From Actinomadura sp. NBRC 104412 (GTDB taxonomy: Bacteria > Actinomycetota > Actinomycetes > Streptosporangiales > Streptosporangiaceae): 64,000 nucleotides of DNA. Numbering within the stretch: the stretch's first letter is position 1; each line of letters opens with the position of its first letter. The notes under the pieces are model-generated. The model saw only the letters and a list, made by a program, of their open reading frames with translations. It did not search any database and was not told where the DNA came from. The stretch spans positions 62,001 through 126,000 of the forward strand of contig NZ_BSTM01000012.1 of the NCBI RefSeq assembly GCF_030269515.1, in the 5' to 3' direction. The translations under genes were made by a program, and so were the position numbers. This document shows positions 34,360-42,963 of this stretch, piece after piece.

Positions 34360-36028
34360 CGACCTCGTCCAGCGCCACCTTCTCGCTCTCCCCCGTGGAC
34401 CGTCGCGTCACATCGGCCGTCCCCTCGGCCAGGCCGCGCCTGCCCACGGTGACCCGGTACGGGATGCCGGTGAGCTCCGCGTCGCGGAACTTCACACCGG
34501 CGCGTTCGGGACGGTCGTCGATGATGGTCTCGACCCCGGCGGCGAGCAGGTCCCGGTAGAGGGCCTCCCCGGCCTGCGCGGTGGCCTCGTCGTTGGTCTG
34601 GGCCACCACGACCACCACCTGGTAAGGGGCGACCGCGGGCGGCCAGACGACGCCGCGGTCATCGTGGTGGATCTCGACGATCGCGGCCATCGCGCGTTCC
34701 ACCCCGATGCCGTAGCTGCCCATGACCAGCGGGACCTGGCGGCCGTCCGCGTCGGGGACCTCGGCGCCCAAGGCGCGGGCGTAGCGGTCGCCCAGCTTGA
34801 AGATGTGCCCCACCTCGATCGCCCGGAAAATCCGCAGCGGCTCCCCGCACCGCGGGCAGGGCTCGCCCTCGGCGACCTCACGAAGATCCGCCCAGGTGCC
34901 GACGCGGATGTCGCGCTCCACGTCCACACCTCGCAGGTGGACGTCGTCGCGGTTGGCACCGGTGAACATGTCGCGGCGCCCGCGCAGCGCCTCGTCCGCG
35001 ATCACCGGGAGATCGGTCACCCCGACCGCGCCGAGGCTGCCCGGCAGCGCGCCCAGCCACTCGCGGATCTCCTCCGCGGCCGCGGCGCGGACGGCGGCCG
35101 CGCCCGTCGCGTCCACCAACTTCTGCTCGTTGAGCAAATGATCACCCCGAAGCAGGACGAGGGTGGGCCGCTCGTCCAGCACGTACACCAGGGTCTTGAT
35201 CTGGCGGTCCGCCGGGGCGCCATGACCGGTCGCCAGATCGTCGATCGTCCGCACGCCCGGGGTGTCGAACGGCTCTGGCACCGCCGGGCCGGGAGCATCC
35301 GTGACCTCCGGAAGCCCGGACGTGGCGCGCTCGATGTTGGCCGCGTACCCGCAGGCGGGACTGTGCACGACCCGATCCTCACCGGCCTCGGCGGGACACA
35401 TGAACTCGACGGAGTCCGACCCGCCCATCGTCCCGCTCGACGCCTCCACCGCCAGCACGGGCAGCCCCAGCCGCTCGAAGATCCGCGTGTACGCGCCGTG
35501 GAAGGCGGCGAAGGACGCGTCCAGCCCCGCACGGTCGATGTCGAAGCTGTAGGCGTCCTTCATCGTGAACTCGCGCGTCCGCATCAGACCGCCCTTGGGA
35601 CGCGGCTCGTCCCTGAACTTCGTCTGGAACTGGTACCAGCGCTGCGGCAGCGACCGGTAGGAGCCCAGCTCCCGCGCGACCGTCGCGAAGATCTCCTCAT
35701 GGGTCATGCCCAGCGCCAGCTCGGCGCCCCGCCGGTCCCGGAGCCGGAACATCTCCTGGCCCATCAGGTCCCAGCGTCCCGAACGCCGCCACGGCTCCGC
35801 CGGATGCAGGGCGGGCAGCAGCATCTCCTGCCCGCCGACCGCGTCCATCTCCGACCGCACCACCTCGATGATCTTGGCGCGGACCCGGACGGCCAGCGGC
35901 AGCAGCGAGTAATGGCCCGCCGTCAGCGGCCGGACGTACCCCGCCCGCACCAGCAGCCGGTGGCTCACCGCCTCGGCCTCGGCCGGGTCCTCGCGCAACG
36001 TCGGAATGTGAGCCTGGGACCAGCGCAT
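34331..36028 (-). CDS. proS: Prolyl-tRNA synthetase, bacterial type with editing insertion
   Basis: A 565-residue class II synthetase of the bacterial (type 1) form. Motif 1-2 region: YSLLPLAVRVRAKIIEVVRSEMDAVG in part, then RDEPRPKGGLMRTREFTMKDAYSFD. An INS editing domain of the YbaK type lies between motifs 2 and 3 at about residues 225-400 (KTLVYVLDERPTLVLLRGDHLLNEQKL in part). Motif 3 is VMGSYGIGVERAMAAI. The C-terminal anticodon domain follows. It charges tRNA-Pro and clears mischarged Ala. ATG 36028 is the start of the conserved MRWSQAHIPTLRED. It is divergent, across 69 bp, from a second prolyl-tRNA synthetase of a different type. Confidence 0.95.
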
Positions 36029-36097
36029 GGGCGGGGATTGTACTGGGCGGCGCAAATGCGTCCTGGTTGGGCGCGGGCACTTAGTACCCTCGGGGGC

Positions 36098-37546
36098 GTG
36101 AGTCGAGAAGGTGTGACGCCGCAGAGCGAGGATTTCTCCGCCTGGTACAACGAACTGGTCATCAAGGCGCAGCTCGTCGACCGGGGGCCGGTGCGCGGCA
36201 CGATGGTGATCCGCCCCTACGGGTACCGGATCTGGGAACTGCTCCAGGCCGACCTGGACCGGCGGATCAAGGACGCCGGGCACGACAACGCCGTGTTCCC
36301 GCTGTTCATCCCCGAGTCCTACCTCAAGCGCGAGGCCGAGCATGTGGAAGGCTTCTCGCCCGAGCTCGCGGTGGTCACCGTCGCCGGCGGCAAGGAACTG
36401 GAGGAGCCGCTGATCGTGCGGCCCACCTCCGAGACGGTCATCGGCGAGTACATGGCCAAGTGGATCGACTCGCACCGCGACCTGCCGCTCCTGCTGAACC
36501 AGTGGGCCAACGTGGTCCGCTGGGAGATGCGGCCGCGCATGTTCCTGCGCACCACCGAGTTCCTGTGGCAGGAAGGGCACACCGCCCACGCCGACGAGGC
36601 CGACGCCATGCGCGAGACCATGTGGGCCCTGGACGCCTACGCCGCCGTGGCCCGCGACCTGGCCGCGATCCCCGTGGTGGCAGGGGAGAAGACCCCCGGC
36701 GAACGCTTCGCCGGCGCCGTCCGCACCTACACCATCGAAGGCATGATGCGGGACGGACGCGCCCTCCAATCCGGCACCTCGCACTACCTCGGCACCAACT
36801 TCGCCAAGGCGTTCGAGATCCAGTACCAGGACGAGGAAGGCCGGCTCCAGCTCGCCCACACCACATCCTGGGGACTGAGCACCCGCATGATCGGCGGCGT
36901 GATCATGACCCATGGGGACGACAAGGGCCTCGTCCTGCCGCCCCGGCTCGCCCCCTACCAGGTGGTGATCGTCCCCATCGGGCGCAAGGAACAAGGCGAA
37001 CGCACCGCCGCCGAAGCCCGCAAACTCGGCGCCGCGATCAAGTCCATGGGCATCCGCGTCCACGTCGACGACAACCGCCCTCAACTCTCACCCGGCTTCA
37101 AGTTCAACGAATGGGAGATGCGCGGCGTCCCCGTCCGCATCGAACTCGGCATGCGCGACCTCGACAACGGCGTCGCCACCCTCGCCCGCCGCCTCCCCAC
37201 CGAAGAAGGCCAAGGCAAAGAACAGATCCCCCTCGACAAGGTGCCCGAACTGCTCCCGCGCATCCTCGGCGACTTCCAGTCCTTCCTCCTCGCCCGCGCC
37301 GAACAGTTCCGCGACACCCACACCGCCGTGATCGACGACTACGCGGACTTCGCCACCCAGGTCAACGGCGGCTGGGCCCGAGTCTTCCACTGCGGCCGCT
37401 CCGAATGCGAAGACGACATCAAAGCCGACACCGCCGCCACCCCCCGAGTCATCCCAACCGACGCCCCAGAAGAGACCGGCACCTGCATCAAATGCAACCG
37501 CCCCTCCTCCTACAACAAACGCGTCATTTTCGGCAAGGCTTATTGA
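36098..37546 (+). CDS. proS: Prolyl-tRNA synthetase, archaeal/eukaryotic type
   Basis: A 482-residue class II ProRS of the type 3 (archaeal/eukaryal-like) form: EDFSAWYNELVIKAQLVDRGPVRG in part, MVIRPYGYRIWELLQ, RPTSETVIGEYMAKW, FLRTTEFLWQEGHTAHA, and LQSGTSHYLGTNFAKAF. It lacks the YbaK-type insert and ends with the extra C-terminal zinc-like domain (CGRSECEDD, CIKCNRPS) and a terminal Tyr (GKAY), as in this class. GTG 36098 or GTG 36113 may start it. Its second half uses GAA and CAA far more than its first half and than its neighbours. A repeat element begins one base after its stop. Confidence 0.94.
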   Translation: MSREGVTPQSEDFSAWYNELVIKAQLVDRGPVRGTMVIRPYGYRIWELLQADLDRRIKDAGHDNAVFPLFIPESYLKREAEHVEGFSPELAVVTVAGGKELEEPLIVRPTSETVIGEYMAKWIDSHRDLPLLLNQWANVVRWEMRPRMFLRTTEFLWQEGHTAHADEADAMRETMWALDAYAAVARDLAAIPVVAGEKTPGERFAGAVRTYTIEGMMRDGRALQSGTSHYLGTNFAKAFEIQYQDEEGRLQLAHTTSWGLSTRMIGGVIMTHGDDKGLVLPPRLAPYQVVIVPIGRKEQGERTAAEARKLGAAIKSMGIRVHVDDNRPQLSPGFKFNEWEMRGVPVRIELGMRDLDNGVATLARRLPTEEGQGKEQIPLDKVPELLPRILGDFQSFLLARAEQFRDTHTAVIDDYADFATQVNGGWARVFHCGRSECEDDIKADTAATPRVIPTDAPEETGTCIKCNRPSSYNKRVIFGKAY

Positions 37547-37547
37547 T

Positions 37548-37732
37548 TTGCAACCGCAAGCTGCGCTCCTCGCCTGGCGGCTCGTCGCTTGTTGCGGTTG
37601 CGGCGATCGCTGCATCGCTCCGACTCGCCTAGGGGCTCGCTTCGCGATCAGGGTCTCGCTGGCGCTCGCCCCTGCCTTCGGTCGCGATCGCAACGCTTGG
37701 GCGCCGTTCGGGGCTGGGGTAACGGGCTGAGG
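37548..37732 (+). repeat. Intergenic repeat copy A, directly after the proS stop
   Basis: About 185 bp, starting one base after the archaeal-type proS stop. Its first ~82 bp are identical by eye to copy D (38824-39009) in reverse orientation. The head can fold: GCAACCGC (37550-37557) pairs with GCGGTTGC (37594-37601), extended by AAGC/GCTT past a 3-nt bulge, with a small CGCC-T-GGCG hairpin inside. The tail contains GCGATCGC boxes. Short open frames in it are not believed. It probably acts as the terminator or 3' UTR structure of proS. Confidence 0.75.
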
Positions 37733-37752
37733 AGAGTGCGACTGTGTTCATT

Positions 37753-37862
37753 GGCAAGCACGAGCTGCGCTCCTCGCCTGGCGGCTCGTCGCTTGTCGCG
37801 ACTGCGGTGATCGCTGCATCGCTTCGACTCGCAGCGCTTGGGCGGCCGTTCGTGGCTGAGGC
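37753..37862 (+). repeat. Intergenic repeat copy B, internally deleted
   Basis: This copy has the same orientation as copy A. It shares the GAGCTGCGCTCCTCGCCTGG core and the GATCGCTGCATCGCT box, but its head reads GGCAAGCACGAGC, pairing with GCTCGTCGCTTG through a one-base bulge. The middle ~60 bp of copy A is missing before the CGCTTGGGCG and GGCTGAGG end. With copy A it fills most of the 382-bp gap before the DUF6328 gene. Confidence 0.65.
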
Positions 37863-37928
37863 CGGCGGTCAAGGTCTCTCGCGCGTCAAGAATCGTCTAA
37901 ATCGGTTTTCTGCGGGTATCCCGGGTTC

Positions 37929-38459
37929 ATGCGGACGATCCGGGAGAACACCCGTAACGAGACTGAGCATGAGCGTCTCGACCGGCAGCTCATGGAGCTT
38001 CTCCAGGGCTTCCGAGTCGCGGTGACGGGCGTGCAGGTGCTGTTCGCGTTCCTGCTGACGGTTCCGTTCGCGCCGGGCTTCGACCGAGTGGACGACGGCG
38101 GGCGGATCCTGTTCTATGTGGCGCTGTTCGGCGCGGCGCTGGCCTCGATGTTCTTCATCGCCCCGGTGATTCAGCACCGCATCCTGTTCCGGCTGAACCA
38201 GAAGCCCCTACTGATCCGGCGCGCCAACCGATACGGGATCGGCGGTGCGCTGGCGCTGGCGGTGGCGATCAGTGCCTCCACCACCCTGATCATCAAAACC
38301 CTGGTGTCGGACGGGGCGGCCGCCGTCACCGCCACCGTGGTGGTCCTGTTGTGCGCCTGGATCTGGTTTGTCCAGCCTCTGCTGTCTCGTCGCGCGGCCA
38401 CTGGCAGTTTTCGCCCTGGTGCCGCCGATCGCCAGCGGGAGGTCGCCAACGATGGTTAG
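37929..38459 (+). CDS. DUF6328 family four-span membrane protein
   Basis: A 176-residue protein: charged N-terminus (NETEHERLDRQLMELLQGFRVA), then about four membrane spans (TGVQVLFAFLLTVPFAPGF, LFYVALFGAALASMFFIAP, and a GIGGALALAVAISASTTLI span, AAVTATVVVLLCAWIWFV), and a basic tail. The N-terminal pattern fits the actinobacterial DUF6328 family; function unknown. It sits inside the repeat-flanked segment. Its last 36 codons are repeated as a fragment 333 bp downstream. ATG 37929 has no strong ribosome site. Confidence 0.85.
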   Translation: MRTIRENTRNETEHERLDRQLMELLQGFRVAVTGVQVLFAFLLTVPFAPGFDRVDDGGRILFYVALFGAALASMFFIAPVIQHRILFRLNQKPLLIRRANRYGIGGALALAVAISASTTLIIKTLVSDGAAAVTATVVVLLCAWIWFVQPLLSRRAATGSFRPGAADRQREVANDG

Positions 38460-38491
38460 CCTCGGTGCCTCAGTTCGACCGTGACCGCTGA

Positions 38492-38674
38492 CCTCAGCCC
38501 GTTGCCCCAGCCCCGAACGGTCGTCCAGGCGTTGCGATCGCGTCCGAAGGCAGATTCGAGCGTCAGCGAGAATCTGATCGCGTAGCGAGCCTCTGGGCGA
38601 GTCGGAGCGATGCAGCGATCGCCGCAGGCGCGACAAGCGAGGAGCGCCAGCGACGAGCGCAGCTCGTGCTTGCC
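38492..38674 (-). repeat. Intergenic repeat copy C, inverted
   Basis: Reverse-strand copy of the repeat. Its tail is nearly identical to copy D, but its head carries the GGCAAGCACGAGC-type stem seen in copy B. It lies just after the DUF6328 gene, in the first unit of the tandem duplication. Confidence 0.7.
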
Positions 38675-38684
38675 ATAAGAGCTG

Positions 38685-38792
38685 TGCGCTTGGATCTGGT
38701 TTGTCCAGCCTCTGCTGTCTCGTCGCGCGGCCACTGGCAGTTTTCGCCCTGGTGCCGCCGATCGCCAGCGGGAGGTCGCCAACGATGGTTAG
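38685..38792 (+). pseudogene. Duplicated 3' fragment of the DUF6328 gene
   Basis: Thirty-five codons plus stop (reading CAWIWFVQPLLSRRAATGSF and on to VANDG) are the same as the end of the intact gene at 37929-38459. There is no start or membrane part, so it is a dead copy made by the tandem duplication. Confidence 0.85.
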
Positions 38793-38823
38793 CCTCGGCG
38801 GCTCATTTAACCGTGACCGCTGA

Positions 38824-39009
38824 CCTCAGCCCGTTGCCCCAGCCCCGAACGGTCGTCCAGGCGTTGCGATCGCGTCCGAAGGCAGATTCGAGCGTCAGCG
38901 AGAATCTGATCGCGTAGCGAGCCTCTGGGCGAGTCGGAGCGATGCAGCGATCGCCGCAACCGCAACAAGCGACGAGCCGCCAGGCGAGGAGCGCAGCTTG
39001 CGGTTGCAA
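38824..39009 (-). repeat. Intergenic repeat copy D, directly after the SpoIIE-phosphatase stop
   Basis: The inverted partner of copy A, about 186 bp. In the direction of the phosphatase gene it begins immediately after the TAA stop with TTGCAACCGCAAGCTGCGCT, exactly as copy A begins after proS. The same head stem-loop can form. With copy A it bounds a 1.46-kb segment with inverted ends. No transposase is present. Confidence 0.75.
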
Positions 39010-40995
39010 TTAGAAACGCTCTGGTAAGACTCTCAGGGCTAGCATGGAGACGTCGTCTCTTAGGTCGCCGGTGCAGAATTCTAGTAGGGCGGATTGGACG
39101 GCGTCCAGCATGCTTTGGACGGGTTCTGTTGCGGTCGCGGCCAGGGTTTCCAGGAGGCGTTCCTGGCCGAATTCCTCGCGGTTTTGGTCGCAGGCTTCCA
39201 GGATTCCGTCGGAGTGGAGGAAGAGGGTGTCGCCGACGCCCAGGTCGAGGACGTCGGTTCCGGCTTCGAAGTCCTCGAAGAGGCCGAGTGGGACGCCGCC
39301 GCGGGACGAGGTGCGGATGACGCCGTCGGAGCGGATCACGATGGCCGGGGGGTGGCCGGCGATGCCCAGGGAGACGAGGACGCGGTCGCGTCGGAGTTCC
39401 AGGGTGGTCATGACGGCGGTGACGAAGCGGTCCTCTTCGAGGAGCGCGTCGTTGACGGCCGCCATGACGTCGCGGGGGGTGCCGTACTGGCGGGACATGA
39501 GGCGGACGCCGTGGCGGGCCGTGGCGGTGACGGCGGCGGCGTCCTCGCCTTTGCCGCATACGTCGCCGAGTACCAGGCCCCAGCCGTCCTTGGTGCGGAA
39601 CACGTCGTAGAAGTCGCCGCCGACCTCGGCGCCGTGCGTGGCGGCGGTGTAGCGGGCGGCCAGGGCCACTCCGGGGATCTCGGGGAGGCGGCGGGGGAGC
39701 AGGCTTTTCTGCAGGGTCTCGGCGACTTCGGCGCGGCGGCGGTAGAGGCGGGCGGCGCGGATCACCAGGCCGAGGTAGCGGCCCAGGCGTTCGACGACGG
39801 TCAGGTCCATCAGGCCGAACTGGCCGTTCTCGCCGCTGGACGCGAGGGTGATCGTGCCGATGCAGCGGTCGCCGTCCTGGACGGGGACGCACAGGACGGA
39901 GGTGGCGCCGATGCTGGCGCAGACCGGCTGCCCGTCCGGGGCGGTGCCGAGGACGGCCAGGTCCTCCACGTGGGGGCGCAGGGCGCTCTGGCGGGTGGTG
40001 AAGACCATGTGCGGCAGCGTGTCGCGGCCGGGCACGAGCGCCTCGACGGACTGGGCGGCCTCGATCGAGCGCTCGTCCTCGGGGCCCATCACGACCTGCC
40101 GGGTCAGCGTCCCGCTGGCGATGGCGGCCTCGACCGGGTCGAGCCGCCCGCCCGGCTGCCAGGGCGTCTGCGACGGGTGGCCGATACCGTTCGAGCCGAC
40201 CAGGTCGATGATCACCCATTCGGCGAGTTCGGTGGCCAGCACCCGGGCGCAGCGGCGCACCGCCACGGTCTCGTTGAACACCGGTTCGCGCAGCAGGAGT
40301 TCGGTGGCGCTGCCGAGCACGTCGAGCCGGTGCACGATCGTGGCGATGGCCACGTCCTCGTCGGCCTGCCGCAGCTCCGCGGCGGCGGCCTTGGCCTTCG
40401 CGGCCTTGGCGGCGGCGGCCTCGTCGACGGCCGTCTCCTGGCCGGCGGTCGCGACGGCCACGACCATCGGGTCGGGCTCGCCGCGGATCCACACCCGGGC
40501 CAACGTCACCGTGGCGTCCACCGGCTGGTCGCGTCCCAGGAAGCGGACCGGTACGCGGCGGCGCCGGCCGGTGCGGACGACCCCGGCGAGCTGGGAGCGC
40601 AGCGCGGCCCGGGTCGCCAGGTCGCAGAACGCGGTGAACTGCTTGCCCGACACGTAGCCGGGGGAGGTGCCCAGCAGGGCCGCAGCCTGGCGGTTGACCC
40701 GCCGGACGCTGGTGTCGCGGTCCAGCAGGAACAGCGGGACCGGGGCGTCCTGGAAGACGGTGCGCAGCACCCGCCGTTCGGTTTCGGCGGACGCGGTGCG
40801 CCCGGCCTCGTTGGTGTGCTCGGTGCCCACGGAGCGCAGCGCGGTGAGCGCCAGTTCCAGCTCCACCAGCGCCGCGTCGAGGGTGGCCCGAAGGTCGATC
40901 TCGGGCATTCCGGCGGCCTGTCTGAGCTCGCCGATGCGGCCCTCGAGATCGACGATCTCCCGCATCATGGTCTCGGGTTCGAGACAGTCGGGCAT
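39010..40995 (-). CDS. PAS-GAF-SpoIIE type PP2C serine phosphatase
   Basis: A 661-residue regulator. A coiled N-terminus leads to a PAS domain at about 80-190 (FQDAPVPLFLLDRDTSVRRVN), an Ala/Lys-rich helix near 205-220, a GAF domain at about 225-415 (TSVLCVPVQDGDRCIGTITLAS), and a SpoIIE/PP2C phosphatase at about 425-660. The metal site is seen in AEVGGDFYDVF, GDVCGKGEDAA and DGILEACD. Such phosphatases usually dephosphorylate STAS anti-sigma antagonists. It follows ANTAR and CBS genes on the same strand by 87 bp. The PAS and GAF parts suggest a redox or small-molecule input. Confidence 0.92.
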   Translation of the reverse strand: MPDCLEPETMMREIVDLEGRIGELRQAAGMPEIDLRATLDAALVELELALTALRSVGTEHTNEAGRTASAETERRVLRTVFQDAPVPLFLLDRDTSVRRVNRQAAALLGTSPGYVSGKQFTAFCDLATRAALRSQLAGVVRTGRRRRVPVRFLGRDQPVDATVTLARVWIRGEPDPMVVAVATAGQETAVDEAAAAKAAKAKAAAAELRQADEDVAIATIVHRLDVLGSATELLLREPVFNETVAVRRCARVLATELAEWVIIDLVGSNGIGHPSQTPWQPGGRLDPVEAAIASGTLTRQVVMGPEDERSIEAAQSVEALVPGRDTLPHMVFTTRQSALRPHVEDLAVLGTAPDGQPVCASIGATSVLCVPVQDGDRCIGTITLASSGENGQFGLMDLTVVERLGRYLGLVIRAARLYRRRAEVAETLQKSLLPRRLPEIPGVALAARYTAATHGAEVGGDFYDVFRTKDGWGLVLGDVCGKGEDAAAVTATARHGVRLMSRQYGTPRDVMAAVNDALLEEDRFVTAVMTTLELRRDRVLVSLGIAGHPPAIVIRSDGVIRTSSRGGVPLGLFEDFEAGTDVLDLGVGDTLFLHSDGILEACDQNREEFGQERLLETLAATATEPVQSMLDAVQSALLEFCTGDLRDDVSMLALRVLPERF

Positions 40996-41082
40996 TGCGG
41001 GGGTCTCCTACGGTCCTTGGGTGCCAAGCTGAGACCGGTCCCTCGGTCGCCGAGCGCAGCCTATGCCCTTTCCTGGTGTGGG

Positions 41083-41880
41083 TCAGTCGGCGGTGTGATC
41101 GATGAGTCCTTGGTCGCTCACGATGCGTTGCGCGAGCGCCGTCAGTTTGACGTGACGGGTCTGGGAGATGCGCCGCAGCTCGGCGAACGCCTCGTCGGCG
41201 TCGCAGCCCAGGGCGTGCATCAGGATGCCCTTGGCCTGGTCCACGACTGCGCGTGCCTCCACTGCTTCTTGGAGTTGGACGGCGGTGCGGTGGACACTGC
41301 CATATTGGAGCGTGTTGGACACCGCGTTGCTGCTCTGCGCCACCAGCAGGGAGGCGAGCGCGTGCTGGCCGCGGGCGAGCGCCCGCGGCGACACCCCGAA
41401 AAGGGTGAGGGTGACCAGGACGGGCTCCTTGACGTGCGGCGTCGTGGAGAACGTGCGCAGGCCCAGGGCGAGCATGTCGGTGGTGGCCTCCGGCCAGCGC
41501 GCCTCGGCCAGGATGTCGTCGGAGCTCACGGCCGTGCGGGTGCGGACCACCTCGAACACCGGGCCGTGCCGGCGGGCGAGCTGGCGGTCGGTGATCTCGG
41601 CGAGGTCGGGATGGCTGGCGGCGGAGGCGAGGGGTTCGGGGCCTTCGTCCGGGTCGGCCGGGATCGCCCAGCGGATGCTGGTGGCGCCGGCGCATCCGGG
41701 GACCGCCTGCGGCGCCAGTTCCGACACCCGCCTCAGGGTGCCGATGTCGGAGGACTCACCGACGATGCCGAGCCGGGCGATCTCCAGTGCCAGCTCGTCG
41801 GTGAGCACGGATTCGGTGGGCGGCACCCCTTGACGGTATCCTGCCGGACCGCTCGTTCGTACCCCTTGACCGTCGGTCAC
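41083..41880 (-). CDS. GAF-like and ANTAR domain RNA-binding regulator
   Basis: A 265-residue protein. A GAF-like sensor region fills about residues 20-190. The C-terminal ANTAR domain (LQEAVEARAVVDQAKGILMHALG in part, then DADEAFAELRRISQ) should bind paired hairpins in nascent RNA and prevent termination. GTG 41880 overlaps the stop of the CBS gene (GTGA), so translation is coupled. A GTG at 41826 is possible but its AAGGG is too close. Followed on the same strand by the SpoIIE-type phosphatase. Confidence 0.88.
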   Translation of the reverse strand: MTDGQGVRTSGPAGYRQGVPPTESVLTDELALEIARLGIVGESSDIGTLRRVSELAPQAVPGCAGATSIRWAIPADPDEGPEPLASAASHPDLAEITDRQLARRHGPVFEVVRTRTAVSSDDILAEARWPEATTDMLALGLRTFSTTPHVKEPVLVTLTLFGVSPRALARGQHALASLLVAQSSNAVSNTLQYGSVHRTAVQLQEAVEARAVVDQAKGILMHALGCDADEAFAELRRISQTRHVKLTALAQRIVSDQGLIDHTAD

Positions 41881-42311
41881 ATGTCCGGCGCGGCCACGCT
41901 GATGTCGCGGAGGGCGGCAGCGCCGTCCTGCATGGCGCCGTCCGCGAGCGCGAGGTCGCCCATGGTGACGATCCCCACGGGACGCTGCTGCCGGTCCACG
42001 ACGGGCAGCCGGCGGATCGCCTCCTCCCGCATGAGGCGCAGCGCCGTGTCGGTGTCGTCGTCCGGCCCGAGGGTGACCGGCTGGGCGGTGCACACGTCGC
42101 TGAGCGGGGTGTGCGCGGCGTCCCGGTTCTCGGCCACGCCCCGGATGACGATGTCGCGGTCGGTGACGACACCGCACAGCCGGCCGGAGAAGGTGACGAG
42201 GACGTCACCGATGCCCTGGTCCCGCATGATCCGCGCGGCCTCGTACAGGGTGGCGTCGAGCGGCAGGACGCGCGGCCCGGCCGTCATGACGTCGCCGATT
42301 CTCCGGGACAC
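41877..42311 (-). CDS. Tandem CBS-domain protein
   Basis: A 144-residue protein of two CBS repeats: IGDVMTAGPRVLPLDATLYE to DILVTFSGRLCGVVTDRDIV-like (DVLVTFSGRLCGVVTDRDI), and LSDVCTAQPVTLGPDDDTDT to RLPVVDRQQRPVGIVTMGDLA. Such stand-alone pairs bind adenine nucleotides or other ligands. GTG 42311 has GGAGGG at 6-nt spacing. It is the first gene of a CBS-ANTAR-phosphatase group, which suggests ligand sensing for a stress response. Confidence 0.9.
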   Translation of the reverse strand: MSRRIGDVMTAGPRVLPLDATLYEAARIMRDQGIGDVLVTFSGRLCGVVTDRDIVIRGVAENRDAAHTPLSDVCTAQPVTLGPDDDTDTALRLMREEAIRRLPVVDRQQRPVGIVTMGDLALADGAMQDGAAALRDISVAAPDM

Positions 42312-42451
42312 GAAGGCCCTCCAGTTGTCGCGGCTGGTCCGTCTGTGTGGCGCGTGTGTCTCCGGGGGGACGCGCACGCGACGTGTCACGCTCGCACGCA
42401 CGGTGGCCGGTTCGCACTCGGTCGCGCTGTACCCACCGTGAACGGGCCTAT

Positions 42452-42835
42452 TCAGAAGCGGAAGATCGACCCGGTGCGCGCGGCGAGCTCGCACGGGTTG
42501 CCGTACCGGCGATGAAACCGGATGCGGCGTCCGTGCCAGCGCCCGGTGGCCTCGGCGATCACCGGCGCGTAGATCATCGTGCAGGCGGAGCCGGGGGCGG
42601 GGGCGCGGTCGATGGCACCCCCGGTGCGCTCCAGGTCCGCGCAGGCGGCGGCCGCTCGCGGATGGCTCCCGCCGGTCGGGCCGCACCGCAGGTTGACGCT
42701 GTGCGTGCCGGGGCCGCGGTCCTCCGGGTGGCTGAGGGTGAGGACGAGGGATGCGCGCGGGGCCGTGGCGTTCGCGGGGAGGGTTGGAAGCAGGACGAGG
42801 GCCGTTGTGGCGAGTGCGGTGAGGGTGGTGCGCAT
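42452..42835 (-). CDS. Secreted subtilisin inhibitor-like (SSI) protein
   Basis: A 127-residue SSI-family protease inhibitor. Residues 1 to about 25 form a Sec signal (LTALATTALVLLPTLPANATA). The mature part has the family disulfide pairs (LRCGPTGG with AAACADL; SACTM with NPCELA) and the fold ending TGSIFRF. By comparison with Streptomyces SSI (CPMVYDPV), the reactive site is CTMIYAPV with Met as P1, suggesting inhibition of subtilisin-type proteases. Possible targets are extracellular proteases released during development. Confidence 0.92.
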   Translation of the reverse strand: MRTTLTALATTALVLLPTLPANATAPRASLVLTLSHPEDRGPGTHSVNLRCGPTGGSHPRAAAACADLERTGGAIDRAPAPGSACTMIYAPVIAEATGRWHGRRIRFHRRYGNPCELAARTGSIFRF

Positions 42836-42963
42836 CGCTACTCCGATGTCACTGGGGATGACGACGTCATCGCTCAATGTAGCGGTGCGACGCCAAAGAG
42901 TGGCGGAGAGAAGGGTGTTCCCGCGGTCACGGGGCAACCGCGGGAACACGATCTGGGGCCGGG

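Larger units (their letters stand above)
38351..38958 (+). repeat. Tandem duplication of about 276 bp
   Basis: Positions 38351-38626 recur at 38684-38958 at an offset of 333 to 332 bp, with only a few differences (for example GCC/GCT at the start and a short variable stretch after the TAG stop). The unit contains the last 36 codons of the DUF6328 gene and the tail of a repeat element. The parts between and after the two units are the differing heads of repeat copies C and D. Confidence 0.85.

Noticed and set aside
37548..39009. Short frames inside the repeat copies (for example ones reading CGCGDRCIAPTR)
   Set aside because: They arise from the repeated DNA in several frames and orientations; the stem-loop structure explains the conservation better than protein coding.
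37548..39009. Insertion sequence or transposon
   Set aside because: Inverted ends are present, but there is no transposase, and the outer ends coincide with stop codons of both neighbours without a visible target-site duplication.
39094..42441. Very long plus-strand frame over the phosphatase, ANTAR and CBS genes
   Set aside because: Antisense shadow of three genes with clear domains; composition is Gly/Asp/Val-rich without family motifs.
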